Shown: piece after piece, positions 25,203-32,311 of the stretch | Layout: each line of letters starts with the position of its first letter | Numbering within the stretch: position 1 is the stretch's first letter | From: an uncultured Lachnospiraceae bacterium | GTDB lineage: Bacteria; Bacillota; Clostridia; Lachnospirales; Lachnospiraceae | NCBI GenBank assembly: GCA_910587095.1 | Contig: CAJUMJ010000029.1 | Location: forward strand, 41,482 to 105,481 | DNA: 64,000 bases | Reading direction: 5' to 3' | Translations under genes and position numbers: made by a program | The notes under the pieces: model-generated | What the model was told of the DNA's origin: nothing | The model's database searches: none | The model's input: only the letters and a program-made list of their open reading frames with translations

Positions 25203-26204
25203 TCACGCAAGTTGCGCCTGTACTGCCGTTAAGGCTACCACACCTACGATGTCCTGCCAGGAGCATCCGCGTGAGAGGTCGTTTACGGGTTTGGCAATAC
25301 CCTGGAGCATGGGGCCGTAGGCTTCCGCTTTGCCGAGTCTCTGCACCAGCTTATATCCGATATTGCCGCAATCCAGATTGGGGAAGATCAGCACGTTTGC
25401 CTTTCCTGCCACCTCGCTGCCGGGTGCCTTGGATTTTGCCACCTGAGGTACGAGAGCCGCGTCGGTCTGCAGCTCGCCGTCGATTGTAAGGTGCGGATAC
25501 TGTTCACGGGCAATTCTGGTTGCCTCCACCATCTTGTCCACCAGCGGATGCTTGGCGCTTCCCTTGGTCGAGTGGGACAGCATGGCGATGATCGGCTTCG
25601 CCCCCACCAGGCTCTTAAAACTCTTGGCGGAAGAGTCCGCGATAGCCGCCAGTTCCTCCGCCGTCGGATCCTGATTCAGACCGCAGTCCGCAAAGATAAA
25701 CGTGCCTTTCTCACCAAACTCGCAATCCGGTACATCCAATATAAAAAAGCCCGATACCAGCTTCACGCCGGGCGCGGTTTTTAAAATCTGCAGCGCAGGC
25801 CGCAGCGTGTCCGCCGTGGCATGGCAGGCCCCCGCCACCATACCGTCCGCATCGTTGGCTTTCACCATCACCACACCGAAAGTCAGATAGTCCTTAAGTA
25901 AAATTTCCCTGGCTTTTTCCGGGGTCATCCCTTTGTTTTTTCTGATTTCGTACAAAAGCTGCGTATATTCCTCCATCTTCTCCGTTTTTTCAGGATCAAT
26001 GATATGTGCGCCGTCAAGCTCCACCTCCAGCCAGCCTGCACCGTCCATGATCTTCTCCTCATTGCCCACCATGATAATATCAGCGATCCCCTCTTTCAGG
26101 ATGTTAGCCGCCGCAATTAAGGTTCTCTTGTCGTTCGTTTCAGGCAAGACAATCGTCTTTTTGTCGCTTCTGGCCTTCTCCTTCATCAGATCAATATAAG
26201 ACAT
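25203..26204 (-). CDS. pta: phosphate acetyltransferase
   Basis: Converts acetyl-CoA and phosphate to acetyl-phosphate and CoA, feeding AckA. The 333-residue short form lacks the N-terminal regulatory domains of enterobacterial Pta. Family landmarks are VLPETNDKRTLIAAANIL, ARSEGMVAG-like DADGMVAGACHATADTLRPAL, IFADCGLNQDP, ELQTDAALVPQVAKSKAPGS and NVLIFPNLDCGNIGYKLVQR. Preceded by AAGGAGGG and its own promoter. Confidence 0.97.
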   Translation of the reverse strand: MSYIDLMKEKARSDKKTIVLPETNDKRTLIAAANILKEGIADIIMVGNEEKIMDGAGWLEVELDGAHIIDPEKTEKMEEYTQLLYEIRKNKGMTPEKAREILLKDYLTFGVVMVKANDADGMVAGACHATADTLRPALQILKTAPGVKLVSGFFILDVPDCEFGEKGTFIFADCGLNQDPTAEELAAIADSSAKSFKSLVGAKPIIAMLSHSTKGSAKHPLVDKMVEATRIAREQYPHLTIDGELQTDAALVPQVAKSKAPGSEVAGKANVLIFPNLDCGNIGYKLVQRLGKAEAYGPMLQGIAKPVNDLSRGCSWQDIVGVVALTAVQAQLA

Positions 26205-26243
26205 AGCTATACCCTCCTTCTGGCATTATCAACATCTATGTAC

Positions 26244-26272
26244 ATCTTACCTAATTTTTTTCTCCCGCACAA
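26244..26272 (-). promoter_or_regulatory. promoter of pta-ackA
   Basis: Minus strand TTGTGC (26267-26272), 17 bases, TAAGAT (26244-26249), ending about 40 bases before the pta start codon. Confidence 0.6.
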
Positions 26273-26310
26273 GGATTTCCCTGTCTGTTTCTCATAAAAA
26301 ACAATACAAA

Positions 26311-26346
26311 TTGCCTACTTTGTGATACACTAGTAGTAAGTATAAT
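26311..26346 (+). promoter_or_regulatory. possible promoter of tmcAL
   Basis: Two overlapping readings are possible: TTGCCT-17-TAGTAA, or TTGTGA-15-TATAAT ending at 26346. Either places a start site 20-30 bases before the GGGGAGGAG ribosome site. Confidence 0.4.
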
Positions 26347-26375
26347 TATCTCACTTCAGGGGGGAGGAGAGAGTT

Positions 26376-27623
26376 ATGAAAACCGTCGGTATAATAGCGG
26401 AATATAACCCGTTTCACAACGGGCACGCCTATCATATCAGAAAGGCGAAAGAACTGACAGGCGCAGACTACTGTGTCGTTGTCATGAGCGGTAATTTTGT
26501 ACAGCGCGGCGCGCCCGCCTTGATGGACAAACATATGCGGGCCGAATGCGCCCTGAGAAACGGCGCCGACCTGGTTCTTGAACTACCTGTCTGCTATGCC
26601 ATCAGCAGTGCGGAACATTTTGCACGCAGCGCGGTGGCTCTTCTCGACAGGCTGGGAGTCGTCGATTCCCTGTGCTTTGGCAGCGAATGTGGCGATATCC
26701 GGGTGTTGACGGGATTTGCGCAGGCGCTCACGGATGAAAGCCCCGTCTTCAAAAAAACCTTGAATCAGGAGATCCGGACGGGTCACACCTATCCGCAGGC
26801 GAGAAACACGGCTCTGGAGGCCGCCGCTCCCCATCTGACACCCAACATCAACATACTGACAAGCTCCAACAATATACTGGGGATCGAATACTGCAAAGCG
26901 CTCCTGTACTGGAAAAGCGCGATGGTTCCGTACACGGTAAAGCGCACAGGCGCTTCCTACCACGACAACAGTCTTGACACAGGCTTTTGTTCGGCTTTTG
27001 CGATAAGAGAATCCCTGAAGCATGTAGGCGTCACGGAGCATCTTACCAGGCAGGTTCCCGCATCCTGTCTGACGCTTATGCAAAATGCTTACCAAAAGTC
27101 CTACCCGATCTTTACGGACGATTTCGCCCTGATTACGCAGTACAGCCTCCTTTCAGGAGAGGACACTGATTTTACGGACTATCCCGATATCGACAAAGAA
27201 CTCTCTGACCGCATTATCAAGCTTTTGCCGCAATACCGGGATTTCCATTCCTTCTGCGACCTGCTGAAATCAAAGAACCGCACCTATGTGCGGATTTCCA
27301 GAAGCCTGTTACATATTTTACTTGAGATTCGAAAGGACGAGCTACAGCGCTATGGCCAGGAAGGATGGGTGTTTTACGCCCGCATGCTCGGTTTTCGCGA
27401 GAGTGCTTCACCTCTGCTTTCCGCCATCAAGAAAAACAGCGGGATACCTCTCCTTTCGAAGCTTGCGGACGCGGAAAAACAGCTTGCGCCGACGGCTCTC
27501 TCCATGCTGGAAAAGGACATCTACGCAAGCCATGTCTACCAGAGCGTGGTTCGCCACAAATACCCGAACCCGGATCCTTTTTCGGAAATCAACGAATACA
27601 AAACTCCCATCGTAAAACTATAA
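26376..27623 (+). CDS. tmcAL: tRNA(Met) cytidine acetate ligase TmcAL (YlbM family)
   Basis: Forms N4-acetylcytidine at the wobble position of elongator tRNA-Met from acetate and ATP. The 415-residue protein opens with GIIAEYNPFHNGHAYHI, where HNGH is the HxGH nucleotidyltransferase motif, followed by VVVMSGNFVQRGAPA and ADLVLELPVCYA, all family hallmarks. Divergent from pta-ackA, the genes making acetate, which is its substrate. The stop codon lies inside a palindrome shared with the convergent plsC. Confidence 0.92.
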   Translation: MKTVGIIAEYNPFHNGHAYHIRKAKELTGADYCVVVMSGNFVQRGAPALMDKHMRAECALRNGADLVLELPVCYAISSAEHFARSAVALLDRLGVVDSLCFGSECGDIRVLTGFAQALTDESPVFKKTLNQEIRTGHTYPQARNTALEAAAPHLTPNINILTSSNNILGIEYCKALLYWKSAMVPYTVKRTGASYHDNSLDTGFCSAFAIRESLKHVGVTEHLTRQVPASCLTLMQNAYQKSYPIFTDDFALITQYSLLSGEDTDFTDYPDIDKELSDRIIKLLPQYRDFHSFCDLLKSKNRTYVRISRSLLHILLEIRKDELQRYGQEGWVFYARMLGFRESASPLLSAIKKNSGIPLLSKLADAEKQLAPTALSMLEKDIYASHVYQSVVRHKYPNPDPFSEINEYKTPIVKL

Positions 27624-27644
27624 GCCCGGCTTAAGCCGGGCTTA
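27621..27644. terminator. palindrome holding the stop codons of tmcAL and plsC
   Basis: AAGCCCGGC-TTAA-GCCGGGCTT is a perfect hairpin. The TAA of tmcAL (27621-27623) and the TAA of plsC (27631-27633, minus) both lie within it. No long T-run follows, so termination efficiency is unclear. Confidence 0.6.
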
Positions 27645-28347
27645 ACACTTCGCTGATCCTGTTGATGATTCGGTCCCGCACCAGCTCGGCAATCTGAGCG
27701 GTAGTCATACTCTTGTATTCCTCGTATGGAATCGCTTTCAAAAAATGCACCTGCGTCTCCACTTTTTTCAACGTCCACTCTTCAAATACCCTGTAGGAAT
27801 CAATCAGCGCCACAGGAACAATCGGCACTTTTGCTTTCACGGCGCTTTTAAAACACCCCGGCTTAAATTCCCCTACCGTATTGTGATTGTGTAAATATCC
27901 GCCCTCCGGAAAGATAATGAACCGTCGTCCCTTCTTCGTGTCCTCCGCCAGCTCCTTAATAATTTTGACGGACTGTCTGGCGTCGTTTTTCTTCAACCGC
28001 TTTCCTTGCACCAAATCAATAAACTGTTTCACCAATATCCCGTGCGATTTGGCGTCGTCGATAACCACCGAGCAAGGCTTATCGTGAGAGATCATAATGC
28101 CAAGCGCATCGTATTTTCCCTGATGATTGGGACACATAATATAGCCGCCCTCTCCCGGCAGGTTCTCCACCCCGTATTTCTTCGTGGTAATTTGTCCTGA
28201 CCGCATCATACGCCGGATCGCCAGACGGGCATAGGCATAGCAGCCCTCCTCCCCATATCGATCCGCGTGTTTCGCCCTATATGCCATTTGGGGTATCATG
28301 TAGATTCTTGGCAAATTCCACACAATCACCTTTAGAAAACGTATCAT
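27631..28347 (-). CDS. plsC: 1-acyl-sn-glycerol-3-phosphate acyltransferase
   Basis: Adds the second acyl chain to lysophosphatidic acid. The 238-residue protein shows the HX4D motif as H75-QGKY-D80 and the motif FPEGGYLHN in place of the common FPEGTRS, with an N-terminal hydrophobic stretch. It follows cls by 28 bases, giving a phospholipid pair behind the SUF genes. Confidence 0.9.
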   Translation of the reverse strand: MIRFLKVIVWNLPRIYMIPQMAYRAKHADRYGEEGCYAYARLAIRRMMRSGQITTKKYGVENLPGEGGYIMCPNHQGKYDALGIMISHDKPCSVVIDDAKSHGILVKQFIDLVQGKRLKKNDARQSVKIIKELAEDTKKGRRFIIFPEGGYLHNHNTVGEFKPGCFKSAVKAKVPIVPVALIDSYRVFEEWTLKKVETQVHFLKAIPYEEYKSMTTAQIAELVRDRIINRISEVLSPA

Positions 28348-28375
28348 AAGTCATCTCCATCTTCATTTCCCTTAC

Positions 28376-29908
28376 TTACATCAACGGCGACAGCAGCTTG
28401 AGCAGCGGGCCGACGATATTGCTCTTGACAAATTTCTCCCTGCACCAGGACAGCGAGATTTCCTCACAGGCCGCAAAGGTATTCTCCATATCACGTCTCA
28501 GCTCCTCCACCACCTGGGCCCGATAGAGAAACGCACCGCACTCGAAATGATGGTAAAAGCTCCTGTAATCAAAATTTATGGTGCCAACGGCAGCCGTCTC
28601 GTCGTCCGAGAGCACGCACTTTGCATGGATGAAGCCGGGCTTGTACTGGTAAACTCTGACTCCGGCCTCAATCAGGTTTTGATAGTTGGACTGGGTTAGC
28701 CAGTAGACAAATTTCTTGTCCGGCACCCCCGGCGTCACAATCCGCACATCCACACCTCTCTTTGCGGCAAGCTTTAACGCCGTAATCATCTCATTGTCCG
28801 TGACCAGATAAGGCGTGTATATCCAGATATAACGCTTTGCATGGCCGATCATGTTCAGATAGACGTTCTCCCCAAGCGTCTCATCGTCAAAAGGCGTGTC
28901 CATATAAGGCTGCACATAGCCTCCCGTATTCGGCACTTTCTCAAAGCCGCGATAATATCTTTCATAGTCTTCCTCGGTGTAGCGCGACATATTCCACATC
29001 TGCAAAAACATTACCGTGAAGTTCCATACCGCTTTTCCCTCAATCCGAATCCCCGCATCCTTCCAGTGATCCCCGTAAGGGCGCTCGTAATTGATATACT
29101 CGTCGGATAAGTTGATGCCTCCTGTATATGCCGTTTTCCCGTCGATAACCACAATCTTTCTGTGATCCCTGTTGTTTAGCACCAGAGACAGAAAAGGCAC
29201 CAGCCTGTTAAAGGCCACACACTTGATCCCTTTCTTCTCAACGATCCTGTCATAATACTTTGGCAGGAGGAAAGCGCAGCCGATATCGTCATAAATCAGC
29301 CTGACTTCCACACCCTCCTTAGCCTTACGCTCCAAAATGTCCAGGATCGAGTTCCACATCTTTCCCTCTTTGATTATAAAAAACTCTAGAAAAATAAAAT
29401 GCTCGGCTTTCTCCAGATCTGCAAGCAGGCTTTCCCACCAGGGTCGTCCGTCCGAAAAATAGGCGCTGTCCGTGTTGTCCCACACAGGTGTCGCCGCAAA
29501 GGAACGGATATAGCGACACTGGTTTGCCACCCCTTCATCTTCTCTCTTAATAGCCTTTAGGACCTTGTCATCCTGCACCAGGCTTTTTCTCACCAGCCTG
29601 TCTGTCCGCTCCATACTGTCCCGAAGCTTCTTGGGCACGATCACATGACCGTAGCACAGATAGAGCATCCCGCCAAAAAGCGGAAATATGAGAATCGGCA
29701 CAACCCATGCCAATTTTACGGCCGGGTTGTTCGGCTTCCATATAATATAAATTACAGCCCAGAAGGTGATAAAGCGAAGCATCAGGGAAACCCACACATA
29801 ATAATTCCCCAGGCGAAGCAGAGCTATGAGAAAAAAGGCGACCTGCAATAGCACCAGAATCGCCGTAATCACCACCCGGTTTAAAGCGAACTGCAAAAAC
29901 TTTCTCAT
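28376..29908 (-). CDS. cls: cardiolipin synthase
   Basis: Joins two phosphatidylglycerols to make cardiolipin. Two N-terminal membrane segments (about 12-65) are followed by two phospholipase D half-domains with HKD motifs: HRKIVVIDGKTAYTGGINL and HAKCVLSDDETAAVGTINFD. At 510 residues it has the family length. Its ATG overlaps the TGA of sufB (ATGA), indicating translational coupling to an Fe-S assembly gene. Confidence 0.94.
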   Translation of the reverse strand: MRKFLQFALNRVVITAILVLLQVAFFLIALLRLGNYYVWVSLMLRFITFWAVIYIIWKPNNPAVKLAWVVPILIFPLFGGMLYLCYGHVIVPKKLRDSMERTDRLVRKSLVQDDKVLKAIKREDEGVANQCRYIRSFAATPVWDNTDSAYFSDGRPWWESLLADLEKAEHFIFLEFFIIKEGKMWNSILDILERKAKEGVEVRLIYDDIGCAFLLPKYYDRIVEKKGIKCVAFNRLVPFLSLVLNNRDHRKIVVIDGKTAYTGGINLSDEYINYERPYGDHWKDAGIRIEGKAVWNFTVMFLQMWNMSRYTEEDYERYYRGFEKVPNTGGYVQPYMDTPFDDETLGENVYLNMIGHAKRYIWIYTPYLVTDNEMITALKLAAKRGVDVRIVTPGVPDKKFVYWLTQSNYQNLIEAGVRVYQYKPGFIHAKCVLSDDETAAVGTINFDYRSFYHHFECGAFLYRAQVVEELRRDMENTFAACEEISLSWCREKFVKSNIVGPLLKLLSPLM

Positions 29909-30822
29909 TTCAAGAATCCCTTCACAATCTGCTCTTCCGCCTCCTTCTCACTGAGGCCGAGCGTCATGAGCTTAATCAACTGTTCCCCCGCAATTTTTCC
30001 GATGGCCGCCTCGTGAATCAGATTGGCGTCGATATGGTTGGCCGTCAGTTCCGGTATCGCGCTGACGCTTGCCTCATCCATAATGATGGCATCGCATTCG
30101 CTGTGTCCGTGGCAGGGTGCGTCACCCACGATCCTGCTCCTGAAAATCTGGCATGAACGCTCCTTCGCCACCGACCTGGAAATCAGGTTCACGCTCGAAT
30201 CCGCCCCCGCCATATCCACGGTGAAATCCGTCTCGGCGTACTGCTTCCCGTGGGTCATAATCTTTTCCTTAATCACAAGACTTGCGCCCTCCTCCACCTC
30301 GGCTTTGGTCACCCTCACGGTGGAGTCGATGCCCTTAATCTGCACCGTCTCCATCTCCAGCGAAGCCCCCTTGGCGAGATGGATTTCCGTGGTAGGATTC
30401 ATAATCCGCTCCCCACTGCCGTCGCCGGAGCCGTAATGTTTCTCCACATATCTCACTTTCGCGTTTTCTTCGACAAAAAAGCGATGGATGCCGGAATGCG
30501 CTGAAGCCGCAGCGCCGCCGTTGTGAATACCGCAGCCCGCCACGATCGTGACGTCGCAATCCTCCCCCACAAAAAAGTCGTTGTACACGCTCTCCTTCAG
30601 CCCGCTCTGACTTAAAACCACGGGAATATGCACACTCTCGGACTTCGTCCCCGGTTTAATCCGGATATCGATCCCGGGACAGTCCTCCTTTGTCGTAATA
30701 TCAATATTGGCGGTCGTATTCCTCCCCGCCATCTCTCCGTTGGCGCGGATATTGTAAGCGCCCTCCGGCACTTCATGCAGACCCGCCACCTGTTCTAAAA
30801 GCTCCTGCTGTATTGCGTCCAT
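29905..30822 (-). CDS. sufB: SufB/SufD-type Fe-S scaffold of a minimal two-gene SUF system
   Basis: The 305-residue protein contains the SufBD beta-helix core with SGIHRFFVEENAKVRYVEKH, NPTTEIHLAKGASLEMETVQ and, near the end, GDAPCHGHSECDAIIMD and ELTANHIDANLIHEAAIGKI. It is shorter than classical SufB (about 470) and SufD. With only SufC next to it, this fits the minimal SufCB type (called SMS in recent work on ancestral systems, recalled from memory). ATG at 30822 chosen for GGAGGAAATT. Cys and His in the CHGHSEC segment are candidate cluster ligands. Confidence 0.85.
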   Translation of the reverse strand: MDAIQQELLEQVAGLHEVPEGAYNIRANGEMAGRNTTANIDITTKEDCPGIDIRIKPGTKSESVHIPVVLSQSGLKESVYNDFFVGEDCDVTIVAGCGIHNGGAAASAHSGIHRFFVEENAKVRYVEKHYGSGDGSGERIMNPTTEIHLAKGASLEMETVQIKGIDSTVRVTKAEVEEGASLVIKEKIMTHGKQYAETDFTVDMAGADSSVNLISRSVAKERSCQIFRSRIVGDAPCHGHSECDAIIMDEASVSAIPELTANHIDANLIHEAAIGKIAGEQLIKLMTLGLSEKEAEEQIVKGFLK

Positions 30823-30863
30823 AATTTCCTCCATGATTCCGCTCCGCAAAGAGCGCCGCATTT

Positions 30864-31586
30864 TTATAATTTGTCTGTCAAAGTCCGGCAGGGCTGCCCA
30901 GTGCCCAAAAGAAACGGCATGATTTCCTCCCTCGTTCCCACCTTCTCGATCCGGCCGTCGGCAAGAAGAACTATCTGATCCGCAATATTTAAAATCCGTT
31001 CCTGGTGGGAAATAATGAGAATCGCTCCCCTCGTCTCCTTATGCATTTTTTCAAACACACGGATTAAATTCTGAAAGCTCCACAGATCAATCCCCGCCTC
31101 CGGCTCATCAAATATGGATACCTTTGTCTTTCTGGCCATCAGCATGGCGATTTCAATACGTTTGAGTTCCCCGCCCGAAAGACTCGCATTGATCTCCCGG
31201 TTTACATAATCTCTGGCACAAAGCCCTACCTCCGAGAGCATCCCACACACTTCCGACACGGCCGTGTCCTTTCCGGCCGCGATGGAAAGAATATCCTTCA
31301 CCGTGATTCCCTTAAAACGGACCGGCTGTTGAAAGGCAAACCCGATTCCCAGCTTCGCCCGCTCCGTGATGGATTTATCCGTGATATCGACGCCGTCCAG
31401 AAATATCCGTCCCTCCGTGGGCGTAAGGATACCCGCCACGATCTTTGCCAGCGTCGATTTCCCGCTTCCGTTCGGTCCAGTGACGGCCACAAACCGATCG
31501 TCAATTGTCAAATTGATATTTCTCAGAATTTCTATCTCTTTTCCGCCATCCTCGGCCTGAAAAGATACATTTTTAAGTTCCAGCAT
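30864..31586 (-). CDS. sufC: SufC-like ABC ATPase for Fe-S assembly
   Basis: ATPase subunit paired with the SufB-type scaffold. It has Walker A GPNGSGKSTLAKIVAG, signature LSGGELKRIEIAMLMAR, Walker B VSIFDEPEAGID and the switch histidine in ISHQERIL. ATG at 31586 (MLELKNVSF) preceded by GGAGG. It is first in sufC-sufB-cls-plsC. No sufS, sufU or sufE is in the window. Confidence 0.9.
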   Translation of the reverse strand: MLELKNVSFQAEDGGKEIEILRNINLTIDDRFVAVTGPNGSGKSTLAKIVAGILTPTEGRIFLDGVDITDKSITERAKLGIGFAFQQPVRFKGITVKDILSIAAGKDTAVSEVCGMLSEVGLCARDYVNREINASLSGGELKRIEIAMLMARKTKVSIFDEPEAGIDLWSFQNLIRVFEKMHKETRGAILIISHQERILNIADQIVLLADGRIEKVGTREEIMPFLLGTGQPCRTLTDKL

Positions 31587-31650
31587 CACAAACCTCCAAA
31601 ACCTCTCTACTTCTGCCAAACTTCCCTCTCCGGGAGTTCCTTAATAGAAC

Positions 31651-31679
31651 ATCTTAGCATAAATATTGCCGAAAGGCAA
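31651..31679 (-). promoter_or_regulatory. promoter of sufC operon
   Basis: Minus-strand TTGCCT (31674-31679), 17 bases, TAAGAT (31651-31656) with an extended TGC before the -10 box. Confidence 0.6.
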
Positions 31680-31690
31680 ATCTCTGTCCT

Positions 31691-31733
31691 AAAAAACACA
31701 GACGGCTGCCAATGTGTCCCACACCGGCAGCCG
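31691..31733 (-). terminator. terminator after the HPr-like gene
   Basis: CGGCTGCC pairs with GGCAGCCG around 15 bases and is followed by TCTGTGTTTTTT on the minus strand. Confidence 0.85.
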
Positions 31734-31771
31734 CTTTATTTTCCGCGACAGGTTCTTTCTGTCACTTTCCG

Positions 31772-32005
31772 TTATGCGAGATAGGGCGCGATTGCCGCCT
31801 CCACCTCAGATATCTGCGCGTTTGTCTCCAGGATCCGAAACTCGATCTTTTTGGACAGATCCATGGAGAAAATACCCATGATCGACTTTGCATCTACCAC
31901 GTATCTTCCGGTGGCTATGTCAAAGTAACCGTCGAATTTCTCTATCGCCTTCACAAACCCCTTCACTTTCTCGATGGAGTTTAAATCCAACATGTACGTC
32001 TTCAT
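31772..32005 (-). CDS. HPr-like protein without the phosphorylated histidine
   Basis: A 77-residue protein resembling HPr in length and in the C-terminal half: VDAKSIMGIFSMDLSKKIEF matches the region around regulatory Ser46 of HPr (AKSI.G..S). The active-site GLHARP segment is missing; residues 9-19 read NSIEKVKGFVK with no histidine. It therefore cannot act as a normal phosphocarrier but might bind partners through the serine face. It has a strong GAGGAGGT site and its own terminator. Confidence 0.8.
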   Translation of the reverse strand: MKTYMLDLNSIEKVKGFVKAIEKFDGYFDIATGRYVVDAKSIMGIFSMDLSKKIEFRILETNAQISEVEAAIAPYLA

Positions 32006-32066
32006 TATTCACACCTCCTCTTCCGTATAAATGCCTGATTCCAAGTATATCCGGCATGAATCCCGA

Positions 32067-32207
32067 TTACCCTTCGATCCTGTCAATCTCAGCAAGATTA
32101 ACACCTGTCACTCTAAACAACGCTTTTAACGCAATATATTCCTCATTTAAATCCGCATAAGTCTATGTGGAATGCTCTGCCTTTGTCACTTCAATGCCAG
32201 ACGACAT
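32067..32207 (-). pseudogene. small reading frame interrupted by TAG
   Basis: From ATG at 32207 the frame reads MSSGIEVTKAEHST, then TAG (32163-32165), then continues TYADLNEEYIALKALFRVTG and on to IDRIEG and a TAA. The second part has normal amino-acid composition, which suggests a decayed small gene. The family is not recognised. Chance cannot be excluded over 46 codons. Confidence 0.4.
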
Positions 32208-32263
32208 ACAATCACCCGCTTTTATTGTCACGATTGTCGGATATCACTGCACTTGTCGAAATA

Positions 32264-32292
32264 AGTATATCATAGCCTGCAGGCAAAGTCTA
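32264..32292 (-). promoter_or_regulatory. possible promoter ahead of the HPr-like gene
   Basis: Minus-strand TAGACT (32287-32292), 17 bases, TATACT (32264-32269). It would give the HPr-like gene a leader of about 250 bases covering the interrupted frame. Confidence 0.4.
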
Positions 32293-32311
32293 TTCCGTTC
32301 TTGACGCGTTC

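Larger units (their letters stand above)
32006..32311 (-). other. feoB to HPr-like gene interval
   Basis: 306 bases containing a promoter-like sequence (32264-32292) and an interrupted small reading frame, both listed separately. No strong terminator is seen after feoB. Confidence 0.5.
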
